From assembly GCF_036327755.1 (NCBI RefSeq), contig NZ_CP109596.1, forward strand, positions 682,001 to 746,000: DNA of 64,000 nt, given 5' to 3'. The position numbers and the translations under genes were made by a program. The stretch is from Nocardia sp. NBC_01503 (GTDB lineage: Bacteria; Actinomycetota; Actinomycetes; Mycobacteriales; Mycobacteriaceae). Positions 42,701-50,618 of the stretch are shown piece after piece. Below the pieces are notes generated by a model. The model searched no databases, was not told the DNA's origin, and saw nothing but the letters and a program-made list of their open reading frames with translations. The stretch's first letter is position 1, and the number at the start of each line of letters is the position of its first letter.

Positions 42701-43368
42701 ACCCGGCCGAGCCCGTCACCGAAGACCTGCACCTCGACATGCCGGGCCTGGGCGACGAAGCGCTCCAGGAAGACACCGGCGGAGGAGAAGTTGGCCACGG
42801 CCAGCCGCTGTACGCGTTCATACGCGGTGCGGAGTTCATCGGCATCGAAGCACGCCTGCATACCGATGCCACCGCCGCCGCCAACGGCTTTCACCATGAC
42901 CGGATAGCCGATCAGCTCGGCTTCGGCGACCGCGTGGTCGACCGATTCCAGGATGCCGCTGCCCGGCACCAGCGGCACGCCCACGGCGCGGGCGGCCTCC
43001 CGAGCGGTGTGCTTGTCACCGAATACGCGCAGCTGTTCCGGGGTCGGACCGACGAATATCAGTCCGGCGGCCGCCACCGCCTCCGCGAAATCCGCGTTCT
43101 CGGAGAGGAATCCGTAGCCGGGATGAATGGCTCCCGCCCCGGAGGCCAGCGCGGCCTCGATCACCAGGTCCGCGCGCAGATAGGACTGCGCCGCCGGGCC
43201 CGGCCCGAGTCGGATCGCGGCATCGGCCCTGCGCACGTGCGCCGCACCGAGATCCGCATCGGAGTACACCGCAACGGATTTCAGGCCGAGAGCCTGTGCG
43301 CTGCGCATGACCCGGCAGGCGATCTCACCGCGATTGGCGATCAGTACGGTGTCGAAACTCGAACTCAC
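39754..43368 (-). CDS. uca: Urea carboxylase (possibly guanidine carboxylase)
   Basis: This 1204-residue biotin enzyme has a biotin carboxylase part at the N-terminus (ATP-grasp loop [15 protein letters not shown], and [14 protein letters not shown]), then the KipI/AHS-like carboxyltransferase region ([20 protein letters not shown]), and a C-terminal biotinyl domain with [12 protein letters not shown]. It carboxylates urea, or guanidine in some members, to allophanate-type products hydrolysed by AtzF. It starts 3 bp after the GntR stop. Which substrate is used cannot be told from sequence alone; no guanidine riboswitch pattern was found upstream. Confidence 0.92.
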   Translation of the reverse strand: [1204 protein letters not shown]

Positions 43369-43371
43369 CGA

Positions 43372-44085
43372 CTACTCCTGTTCGCTTGCCATCGACATGG
43401 CGACAATGGCCCGCGTGACCCGGTCGAGCACGACATCGAGGGATTCGCCGATATGCCGGTGCAGCAGGACGAGCGCGTGCGGGAGGTCTTCGGCGAGAAC
43501 GGCATCGAGAATGGCGAGGTGTTCCTCGATGGTCACCTCGACCCGATTGTTGACCATGAAGTCATACATCCGGACGTGCCGGATGCGGGCATTGATCGAG
43601 GCCAGCGTCCGCACCAGCTCACCATTGCCCGATGCCGACAGCAGCGCGATGTGGAACTCCTCGTCCACCACCACGAATCCGGGCTCCTGCGCGGGCGGAT
43701 CCTCCCGCAGCGCCAGCCACCGGTCCCGCTCCAGCCGCAGCAGCTCGTGATCATGCCGCAGCCCGGGATTGTCCATAACCCGCTGAATTCCGGCCAGCTC
43801 CAGGGTGATTCGCAATTCATACAGATCGCGGATCATCGGAATGCTGGGCCGCACCGGACTGAATCCGATGTCCTCGCGCCGCAGCAGACCATCGGAGCAC
43901 AGCATGGCCAGCGCCTCCCGCGCCGGTGTCCGCGAGATCCCGAACCGCCCAGAGACCTTCGGCTCGGTGAGCCGCTGCCCGAACTTGATCTGCCCGTTCA
44001 TGAGCTCGTCGCGCAGGATGCCGTACACCGTATCGCGCAGATGCCCGCCCCCGGTGTCCGACCGTGTACCCAATGGTGTCGACAT
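43372..44085 (-). CDS. GntR-family (FCD) transcriptional regulator
   Basis: This 237-residue regulator has an N-terminal winged HTH (VSGRFGISRTPAREALAMLC) and a C-terminal FCD ligand-binding domain with the D-x-x-x-R (IRDLYELRITLELAG) and H-containing segments (DEEFHIALLS, EEHLAILDAV, HRHIGESL). It heads the urea carboxylase operon and probably controls it in response to urea or a related compound. An inverted repeat 13 bp upstream is a plausible self-operator. Confidence 0.88.
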   Translation of the reverse strand: MSTPLGTRSDTGGGHLRDTVYGILRDELMNGQIKFGQRLTEPKVSGRFGISRTPAREALAMLCSDGLLRREDIGFSPVRPSIPMIRDLYELRITLELAGIQRVMDNPGLRHDHELLRLERDRWLALREDPPAQEPGFVVVDEEFHIALLSASGNGELVRTLASINARIRHVRMYDFMVNNRVEVTIEEHLAILDAVLAEDLPHALVLLHRHIGESLDVVLDRVTRAIVAMSMASEQE

Positions 44086-44097
44086 GCCTGAATACGC

Positions 44098-44118
44098 TAT
44101 GGACCAGCCGTTTCCATA
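44098..44118. promoter_or_regulatory. Putative GntR operator before the urea operon
   Basis: TATGGA (44098-44103) and TCCATA (44113-44118) form an inverted repeat with 9-bp spacing, 12 bp upstream of the GntR start. A second weak repeat, TAACC...GGTTA (44132-44145), lies farther upstream. Confidence 0.4.
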
Positions 44119-44315
44119 CGATCACCACGCGTAACCACTGGGTTAGCAAGACCTCACCGCATGACCGCTGGGGCGGCGGAGAACGAAACGGGAGCTGACC
44201 GTCAATGCCCACGGCGGGATCGTCGCGCAGCGATGGCGGCGGGAATCCCTGCTGGTATTTCACCGGCATCGACGCGACCACCGGCCTGTTGGGGGGGTGG
44301 TCCCCCGCCAGCGGT

Positions 44316-44954
44316 TCACGCCGGTTTCGTCAGCAGTACGGTTCCCATATCGATCAGATCGTCCGCGGTGCGGTGAATGGCCTCGACCTGCACCGCGTGA
44401 CCGCGATCGGCCTGCGATTCCAGATGTGCGAAGGCACGGGCGGCCAGCACCAGCAAGAGCGACAGTCGCTGCCGCACCACTCGCGGATCATGTTCCGGGA
44501 GTGCGCGTTCCAGCAGCGCCCCGGCCTGCAACGCGCCGATGAAGTGCTCCGCCCATCGCTGTTCGATCAGCCCGAGGCTCAGATCGGTGATCATCCGGTC
44601 GGTGAAGCGCGCGATCCAACTGGGATATCCCGCGGTGGCGAGGGTTTCGGCCCCGGGCAGGATGAGAGCCTCGAGGATGGGACGCACGGTGACGGTTTCG
44701 GGATCCAATTCGGCGAGCAGCTGCCGACGGCGCGGCTCACCGCGCTCGGAACGCGTGGTGAGAATCGCCTCCAGCAGCCCGTCCTTGGTCCCGAAGTGAT
44801 ACTGGGCCGCCGAATTATTGCGCTGCCCGGCCACCACCCCGACCTGCCGCAGTGACAGCGCCGCGTATCCGTGCTGCGCGATCAGCTGTTCGGCGGCATT
44901 GATCAGCAGTAGTCGGGCGTCGGCGCTCACGCCAACACTGTAGGTCGTGCGCAT
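44316..44954 (-). CDS. TetR-family transcriptional regulator
   Basis: This 212-residue TetR protein has the HTH in residues about 15-60 (LINAAEQLIAQHGYAALSLR, QVGVVAGQRNNSAAQYHFGTK). The C-terminal half is a helical ligand-binding domain. ATG 44954 was preferred; GTG 44930 is also possible. It begins 10 bp after the glycosyltransferase stop and is probably in the same transcript. Confidence 0.88.
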   Translation of the reverse strand: MRTTYSVGVSADARLLLINAAEQLIAQHGYAALSLRQVGVVAGQRNNSAAQYHFGTKDGLLEAILTTRSERGEPRRRQLLAELDPETVTVRPILEALILPGAETLATAGYPSWIARFTDRMITDLSLGLIEQRWAEHFIGALQAGALLERALPEHDPRVVRQRLSLLLVLAARAFAHLESQADRGHAVQVEAIHRTADDLIDMGTVLLTKPA

Positions 44955-44964
44955 CCGGCCCCAG

Positions 44965-46209
44965 CTAGACGGATGACCGCGCGATGACCGATTCGATGGT
45001 GCGCAACACCAGCTCCGCACCGTCCTCCTCGGCGAGTTGGGCGGCGACCCCGCTGAGGTTCGCGCGGAGTCCGGTGTCGGTGGTGGCGGTTCGGATGGCG
45101 TCGGTCAGCCAGTTCGCGGTGAGGGCGGGCTGCCGGGTGATTCCGGCGGTGCCGCCGAGCAGCTCCAGTCGGTGCGCCCAGAACTGCTGCTCCGGAATCT
45201 CCGGCACGCCGATGGTCGGGACGGCGGCGCGCAGGGCGGCGGCGGAAGTGCCCGCGCCGCAGTGATGTACGGCGGCGGCGAGGTGTGGGAACAACCAGTC
45301 GTAGGGAATATCGCCGAGGCTGATGATGTCGTCGTCGGCCACCTCGAGGCCGGTCCATCCGGCCTGGACGATGCCGCGTACACCCGCGCGGCGCAATGCG
45401 GTGCGAATGATCTCACCGAGTTCGGCGGTGCGTTTCGCGTCATTGATATTGCTGCCGAAGCTGACGAATACCGGGGCCGGTCCGGCGGCGAGGAACTCCA
45501 CCAGCTCGGCGGGCGGTTCGAAATCCACCGGCCGCGCGGGCCACCAGAAGCCCGTGACATCGATGCCCTCGCGCCAATCGACCGGACGCGGCGCCAGGGT
45601 CGGCGAATAGCCGTGCAGGATAGGCCATTTCGCGGCGGTACGGCGGCGGCGCAGTTCTCGCGCCGATACCTTGGGCAGTCCGAGGAATTGCCGGAATTCG
45701 CCGATGACCGCGCCGTAGCGGCGATCCACCAGCCAGGCGCCGATATCGGCGGCCCACCGATTTCCGTAGGGTCCGAGCGACCAGACGCCTGCGACGGCAG
45801 GTGGGTATTCGGCTGTGGCGCAGGTGGGTTGGAGCCGCAGGCCGATGGTGGGAATGCCGGTGGCCTCGGCGAAGGGATGCCCCGCGAATTCGGCGTAGGG
45901 GGTGAGCAGCAGCAAGTCGGCGGGCTCGTCCCGCAGGGCCGCGAGCAATCCCTGCCCGATCACCCGGAATCCGGCGGGCGTATTGAATGCCGAGACGGTC
46001 CGGCGCTGGATCTCCGCGTAATCGCCCTCGAAGCCGAAGTTCAACTCCATCAGCCGAAATCGCAGTCCGCAGCCCTCGATCAGCTCCGCGAAGCTCTCAT
46101 GTCCGGCGAGGACGACCTCGTGCCCGGCCTGCTGGAGCCGGACGCCGAGGCCGGTCAAGGGTGCGACATCTCCCCGGCTACCGATACCTGCGATCACAAT
46201 CCTGCTCAT
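44965..46209 (-). CDS. Macrolide/antibiotic-type glycosyltransferase (GT1, MGT-like)
   Basis: This 414-residue protein has the GT1 two-domain build: N-terminal GSRGDVAPLTGLGVRLQQAGHEV and the C-terminal nucleotide-sugar site HHCGAGTSAAALRAAVPTIG. Such enzymes glycosylate small molecules, for example antibiotics or glycolipid precursors. The start ATG 46209 follows CAGGAGAG. The acceptor is unknown. The TetR gene behind it suggests inducible expression, perhaps against a xenobiotic. Confidence 0.87.
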   Translation of the reverse strand: MSRIVIAGIGSRGDVAPLTGLGVRLQQAGHEVVLAGHESFAELIEGCGLRFRLMELNFGFEGDYAEIQRRTVSAFNTPAGFRVIGQGLLAALRDEPADLLLLTPYAEFAGHPFAEATGIPTIGLRLQPTCATAEYPPAVAGVWSLGPYGNRWAADIGAWLVDRRYGAVIGEFRQFLGLPKVSARELRRRRTAAKWPILHGYSPTLAPRPVDWREGIDVTGFWWPARPVDFEPPAELVEFLAAGPAPVFVSFGSNINDAKRTAELGEIIRTALRRAGVRGIVQAGWTGLEVADDDIISLGDIPYDWLFPHLAAAVHHCGAGTSAAALRAAVPTIGVPEIPEQQFWAHRLELLGGTAGITRQPALTANWLTDAIRTATTDTGLRANLSGVAAQLAEEDGAELVLRTIESVIARSSV

Positions 46210-46306
46210 AAACTCTCCTGTTCCAATGGCCAAGAGCCACAGTGGATCCTATCGAGCATGATCGCGATCGGCGCGTTATGCGCTGAGTGCCAAAGGAATT
46301 GGGGGC

Positions 46307-46480
46307 TTATCCGGAGTACTCCGAACTGCCCGCCACATCGAGCACCCCGGTCACGCCGAAGCGGTCCCGCAGCATGCCGTACAGCGGAGCCCAGCCCGCC
46401 GGGCCGAGCGGCTGGATCACCGCGGCTCCGGCACCGAGCCGGTCCCAGTAGCCGGTGATCTCCTCCACTCCGGCAACAGT
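46307..46480 (-). pseudogene. VOC/glyoxalase-family gene remnant (C-terminal part)
   Basis: The last 55 codons (EEITGYWDRLGAGAAVIQPL followed by GWAPLYGMLRDRFGVTGVLD) match the C-terminal half of VOC-family proteins, but no N-terminal half precedes them and the upstream frame shifts. It stands back to back with a truncated WYL gene, as if a deletion removed the start of both. Confidence 0.6.
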
Positions 46481-46529
46481 TTCCGCCACTCCCCCGCGCC
46501 GAGCCGAACCGCACCACCTCGTCACCCGC

Positions 46530-47030
46530 GGTAGCCGCTGATACCTGATCGCCTGGGATCTCAACCGCGCCGATTGGCGCACCTTCCGCGCCGACCGCAT
46601 GACCCCGCGCATACCCACCGGCCCGCGCTTCACCCCGCGCGAACTCCCCGGCGGCACTGTGACAGCCTTCCTCACCAGCAGATTCCACGGCTCCGACGGC
46701 ACCGCCGACCGGCCGTGCCACGGCGAGGTGATCCTGCGCCTTCCCGCCGCGACCGTTCGCGAATTCACCCCCGAGGGCATCGTCTCCGATCTCGGCCCCG
46801 ACCGCTGCCGTCTGCCGCTCGGCTCCTGGTCATGGACCGGATTGGCCGCGGCCATCGGCAGATTCGACGCCGATTTCGAGGTGATCGGCCCGCCCGAACT
46901 CGCGGCCGCGTGCGCCCGCCTGGCCGACCGCTATACCGCCGCGGTGCGGGCGCACTCGAATTCACCGAGTCGAAACACGCTGAGCGGCACCGGCGAAACA
47001 GAAATTCTCGATGCTTCACGCGACCCGTGA
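46530..47030 (+). pseudogene. WYL-domain regulator remnant (C-terminal part)
   Basis: The reading frame gives YLIAWDLNRADWRTFRADRM, the W-Y-L core of WYL regulators, except that the codon before YL is TGA at 46539 where TGG (Trp) is expected. The rest (TPRIPTGPRFTPRELPGG... FEVIGPPELAAACARLADRY) is the usual C-terminal extension. The N-terminal DNA-binding part is missing. An ATG at 46599 could still make a fragment, but regulation by it is unlikely. Confidence 0.65.
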
Positions 47031-47047
47031 AGTTAGAGGTAATTGGT

Positions 47048-48400
47048 GTGAATTCGGGAGATACCGCGTGGGTGCTGGCCAGTGCGGCACTGGTCATGTT
47101 GATGACACCGGGCTTGGCTTTCTTTTACGGCGGCATGGTCGGCGGCAAGAGCGTGCTGAACATGCTCATGATGAATTTCGTCGCGTTGGGTGCGGTGACC
47201 ACGCTGTGGGTGCTGTACGGGTACAGCGAATCATTCGGGCCGGACGCGTATCAGGGCGTGATCGGCGGTATGAAACATGTGCTGCTACGCGATACGCACG
47301 GCACACTCTCGGGTCCGGCCGGACATCAGATTCCGACCATGGCGTTCGTCATGTTCCAGCTCATGTTCGCGATCATCACAACCGCCCTGATATCGGGTGC
47401 GATCGCCGGGCGCGCGAGGTTCTGGGCCTGGGTGGTGTTCATAGTCGGTTGGACGACCGTGGTGTATTTCCCGGTGGCGCATTGGGTTTTCAGCGTCACC
47501 GGGTTCACCGGCACCGATGAGGCCGGTAATTCCTCGGATGTCGGTGGCTGGATTGCCAATCGGCTCGGGGCATTCGACTTCGCGGGCGGTACCGCCGTGC
47601 ATATCAACGCGGGTGCGGCGGCCCTCGCGCTGGTCTTGGTGATCGGCGATCGGCACGGCTGGCCGCGCAGTATCGCGCGTCCGCACAATGTGCCGTTCAC
47701 CCTGCTGGGTGCGGCGCTGCTGTGGTTCGGCTGGTACGGCTTCAATGCCGGATCCGCCTTGGCGGCGGGTGATCTCGCGGCCCTGGCCTTCACCAACACC
47801 ACCATCGCGACGGGTGTGGCCGCGCTGGCCTGGATCATTGTCGAGCAATTGCGCGACGGTAAGCCGACCACCCTGGGCGCGGCCTCGGGTGCGGTCGCGG
47901 GTCTGGTGGCGATCACTCCCGCCTGCGGATTCGTCGGCCCCACGGGCGCTTTGGCGATCGGCGTGGCCGCGGGGGCGATCTGTGCGCTGGCCGTCGGCCT
48001 GAAATTCACCTTCGGCTATGACGATTCACTCGATGTGGTCGGCGTCCACCTGGTCGGGGGCCTGGTGGGCACCCTGCTCGTGGGCGTCTTCGCCGATGCC
48101 ACCGTGAATCCGGCGGGCGGTAACGGCCTACTGTACGGCGGTGGCTGGACACAGTTGGAGCGGCAGATGATCGCGGCGTTCGCCGTGCTCGGCTACTCGT
48201 TCCTGGCCACCTATATCGTCGGCTGGCTCATTCACAAGACCATCGGATTCCGCGTCGATCACGAGGCCGAGGTGACCGGTATCGACGAGGCCGAACATGC
48301 CGAATCCGCCTACGATCTCGGCATCTCCGCGGTCTCGCCGACGGGATCGCCTATCCGATCGACTGTTCCGCCACCGATCCGCGCAGACTGGCGTCATTGA
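47048..48400 (+). CDS. amt: Ammonium transporter
   Basis: This 450-residue membrane protein has eleven or so helices. Typical Amt stretches are MTPGLAFFYGGMVGGKSVLNM, the long GAFDFAGGTAVHINAGAAAL with a conserved pore-type His, and DDSLDVVGVHLVGGLVGTLL. It imports ammonium. GTG 47048 follows AGAGG; a GTG at 47027 would add seven residues. Most actinobacterial amt genes are followed by glnK; here YaeQ follows, convergent and overlapping its 3' end by 50 bp. Confidence 0.93.
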   Translation: MNSGDTAWVLASAALVMLMTPGLAFFYGGMVGGKSVLNMLMMNFVALGAVTTLWVLYGYSESFGPDAYQGVIGGMKHVLLRDTHGTLSGPAGHQIPTMAFVMFQLMFAIITTALISGAIAGRARFWAWVVFIVGWTTVVYFPVAHWVFSVTGFTGTDEAGNSSDVGGWIANRLGAFDFAGGTAVHINAGAAALALVLVIGDRHGWPRSIARPHNVPFTLLGAALLWFGWYGFNAGSALAAGDLAALAFTNTTIATGVAALAWIIVEQLRDGKPTTLGAASGAVAGLVAITPACGFVGPTGALAIGVAAGAICALAVGLKFTFGYDDSLDVVGVHLVGGLVGTLLVGVFADATVNPAGGNGLLYGGGWTQLERQMIAAFAVLGYSFLATYIVGWLIHKTIGFRVDHEAEVTGIDEAEHAESAYDLGISAVSPTGSPIRSTVPPPIRADWRH

Positions 48401-48893
48401 TATCGAGGTACAGCACCCGCTCGGTGATCGAGAGTGAGGCGGTATTGCGCCGATCCAGTACCGCCACAACGGAATCGATGAATTCCCGGTCGAAACTGTA
48501 GAGCGGGACGGCCTCGGCGCGATGGATCTTCTTGCCCGCCAACTGCGCCAGCACCTTCACCGGATCGCGGTGGGTGTAGATGGCCGCGCGCCCGGCCAGC
48601 TTGCTGCCGCGATGCACCCGCTCGGCATCGGGTGCGCCGATCTCGATCCAGGCGGTGATCTGTCCGGTGAGATCGCGCACCAGCACCGCGGGTTCATCGG
48701 TGGCCGAGACCCCGCCCTCGCTGAAGGTGATGCCCTCCTCGTATTCGAGCAGGTACGCCAGTAGTCGGGTCACCATGAACTCGGCCGACTCCGAAGGGTG
48801 CCGGGCCACCCGCAATTCCAGATCCTGGTAGACCCCGCGGTCGATATCGGCGAGCTGGATGGCGAAGGTGTGCATCGTTGCGCTGAGGGCCAT
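48351..48893 (-). CDS. YaeQ-family protein
   Basis: This 180-residue protein matches YaeQ throughout: an N-terminal strand (TFAIQLADIDRGVYQDLELRVARHP), SAEFMVTRLLAYLLEYEEGI, a central IEIGAPDAERVHRGSKLAGR and a C-terminal ITERVLYLDI. YaeQ has a nuclease-like PD-(D/E)-x-K fold and unclear function. ATG 48893 starts MALSATMHTF. The last 50 bp overlap the amt gene on the opposite strand. Confidence 0.88.
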   Translation of the reverse strand: MALSATMHTFAIQLADIDRGVYQDLELRVARHPSESAEFMVTRLLAYLLEYEEGITFSEGGVSATDEPAVLVRDLTGQITAWIEIGAPDAERVHRGSKLAGRAAIYTHRDPVKVLAQLAGKKIHRAEAVPLYSFDREFIDSVVAVLDRRNTASLSITERVLYLDINDASLRGSVAEQSIG

Positions 48894-48906
48894 AGTGGGG
48901 AGCAGC

Positions 48907-49950
48907 TTAACCGGCGGTGATGGCCGGGAGTGTCACCACCTGACCGGCGTAGGCCAGACCCGCGCCGAAGCCCAGCAGCAGGGCGGTATCGCCGGGCTCG
49001 GCCGCGCCCGAGCGCAGCAACTGCTCCATGGCCATGGGGATGGAGGCCGCACTGGTATTGCCGCTCTCGGCGATATCGCGAGCGATGGCGACCGAATCCG
49101 GCATATGCAACGCACGGGTGAGCGCATCGGTGATGCGACTGTTGGCCTGGTGCGGGACGAACGCGTCCAGATCGTCGACCGAGACCCCGGCGCGGTCCAG
49201 GGCGTCCCGGCACGCCTTCTCCAAAAACGTGACGGCCCAGCGGAATACGGCGGTGCCGTTCATCCGGATATACGGCCGCTCGGTGCTGCCGCCGCTGGCC
49301 TCGGCCGCGGCGACCTCGGCGAAGTACTGCGCGAAGTCCTTGTCCTGCTTGATCGCCGAGGTCTGACTGCCGTCCGAACCCCAGGCGACGGGGCCGATGC
49401 CCTCGACATCGGACGGTCCGACGACCACCGCGCCCGCACCGTCCGCGAAGATGAACGCGCAGGTGCGATCGGTGGGGTCGAGCAGGTCCGAGAGGCGTTC
49501 CACACCGATGACCAGCACATGCCGGGCCTGTCCGGCGCGCACCAGATTCGCGGCGTTGGCGAGCGCGTAGCAGAAGCCCGCGCAGCCTGCGGAGACGTCG
49601 AACGCCGCGGTGTCGTGCATGCCCAACTCGGTGGCGACGACCGCGCCGGCGGAGGGGCCCAGCACCATCTGCGATGAGGTCGCCAGGATGACGGCATCGA
49701 TCTGCTCGGCCGGGATATTCGCGGCGGTGAGCGCCTCGCGAGCGGCGGCGGTGCTCATGGCGACGATGGTCTCGTCGTCCTGCGCCCAGCGGCGCGCCTC
49801 GATTCCGGAGCGGGTACGGATCCACTCGTCCGAGGAGTCGATGCGGTCGACGATCTCGGCATTGGGGACGATCCGGCGGGGGCGGTATACGCCGAGGCCA
49901 AGGGTGGTGGCGTGGGTTACCGGCGGTGCGGTGGCGATCTGCGCGGGCAT
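48907..49950 (-). CDS. 3-oxoacyl-ACP synthase III (FabH-like)
   Basis: This 347-residue ketosynthase carries the FabH triad: Cys in SAGCAGF (about residue 120), His in PHQANSR and Asn in SGNTSAASIP. It condenses an acyl-CoA starter with malonyl-ACP. It has no neighbouring fatty acid genes. Two palindromes in the gap to the divergent TetR gene suggest repression by that protein. Because it stands outside a FAS operon, it may serve a special starter unit or a secondary product. Confidence 0.9.
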   Translation of the reverse strand: MPAQIATAPPVTHATTLGLGVYRPRRIVPNAEIVDRIDSSDEWIRTRSGIEARRWAQDDETIVAMSTAAAREALTAANIPAEQIDAVILATSSQMVLGPSAGAVVATELGMHDTAAFDVSAGCAGFCYALANAANLVRAGQARHVLVIGVERLSDLLDPTDRTCAFIFADGAGAVVVGPSDVEGIGPVAWGSDGSQTSAIKQDKDFAQYFAEVAAAEASGGSTERPYIRMNGTAVFRWAVTFLEKACRDALDRAGVSVDDLDAFVPHQANSRITDALTRALHMPDSVAIARDIAESGNTSAASIPMAMEQLLRSGAAEPGDTALLLGFGAGLAYAGQVVTLPAITAG

Positions 49951-49965
49951 GAGTTCCTCTCGACA

Positions 49966-50014
49966 TGAACCGATCGGTTCACATGGATAGGTTTAACATG
50001 GACCGATCGGTTCA
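49966..50014. promoter_or_regulatory. Two TetR operators between fabH-like and tetR genes
   Basis: TGAACCGATCGGTTCA (49966-49981) is a perfect palindrome. TGGACCGATCGGTTCA (49999-50014) is the same with one change. Centres are 33 bp apart, three helix turns, so both face the same side of DNA. The site lies between divergent starts (49950 and 50037), which fits control of both genes. Confidence 0.8.
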
Positions 50015-50036
50015 AGCAAGGGTTGGAGGAACTTCC

Positions 50037-50618
50037 ATGACGGCGGGACCGCGTGCTCGATTGATCGCGAGCACCATCACGACGGTGCAGGAACACGGCG
50101 TGCACGCGGCGGGCCTGAGTGAACTACTCAAGCGCAGCAATGCCTCACGCAATTCGCTCTATCAGCATTTCCCTTCGGGCAAGGGCGAACTGGTGGAGAC
50201 GGCGGCGAAGATCGTGTCCCGGGTGGTGTACCAGCACGTCAGCAGGATGGCCGATGCCCTGCCCGGCACACCCTCCGCCGAACGCTGGCTGGACGACCTC
50301 CTCGCGTTCTGGCGGGCGGGACTGGAGACCAGCGACTATCGCGCGGGATCGTTCATGATGGCCGCGGCACTGGACGAACTCGACCCGTCGGTGCAGTCCA
50401 CGGCCGGACAGGCTTTCACCGAATGGACGGCCCGGCTCGCGGACGGACTCGTCGCCGCGGGTATCGAACGCGCCACGGCGTGCTCGCTCTCCGGACTGCT
50501 GCTCTCGGTGATCGAGGGCGCGATCGTGCAGAGCCGCGCGCTCAAATCCAGTCATCCGTTCGATGACGCGCGCAATCAACTCGCGGTACTGCTACGCCAC
50601 CACCTGAAGGCGGATTAA
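50037..50618 (+). CDS. TetR-family regulator, divergent to the ketosynthase
   Basis: This 193-residue TetR protein has its HTH at about 10-55 (TTVQEHGVHAAGLSELLKRS, NASRNSLYQHFPSGKGEL). ATG 50037 follows GGTTGGAGG; the upstream open frame is promoter DNA, as it contains the operators. It probably represses itself and the divergent FabH-like gene. Its 3' end overlaps the next tetR gene (convergent) by 4 bp. Confidence 0.9.
   Translation: MTAGPRARLIASTITTVQEHGVHAAGLSELLKRSNASRNSLYQHFPSGKGELVETAAKIVSRVVYQHVSRMADALPGTPSAERWLDDLLAFWRAGLETSDYRAGSFMMAAALDELDPSVQSTAGQAFTEWTARLADGLVAAGIERATACSLSGLLLSVIEGAIVQSRALKSSHPFDDARNQLAVLLRHHLKAD

Noticed and set aside
44086..44315. Guanidine-type riboswitch upstream of the urea carboxylase operon
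   Set aside because: The conserved ykkC/guanidine-I segments could not be found; only short inverted repeats are present.
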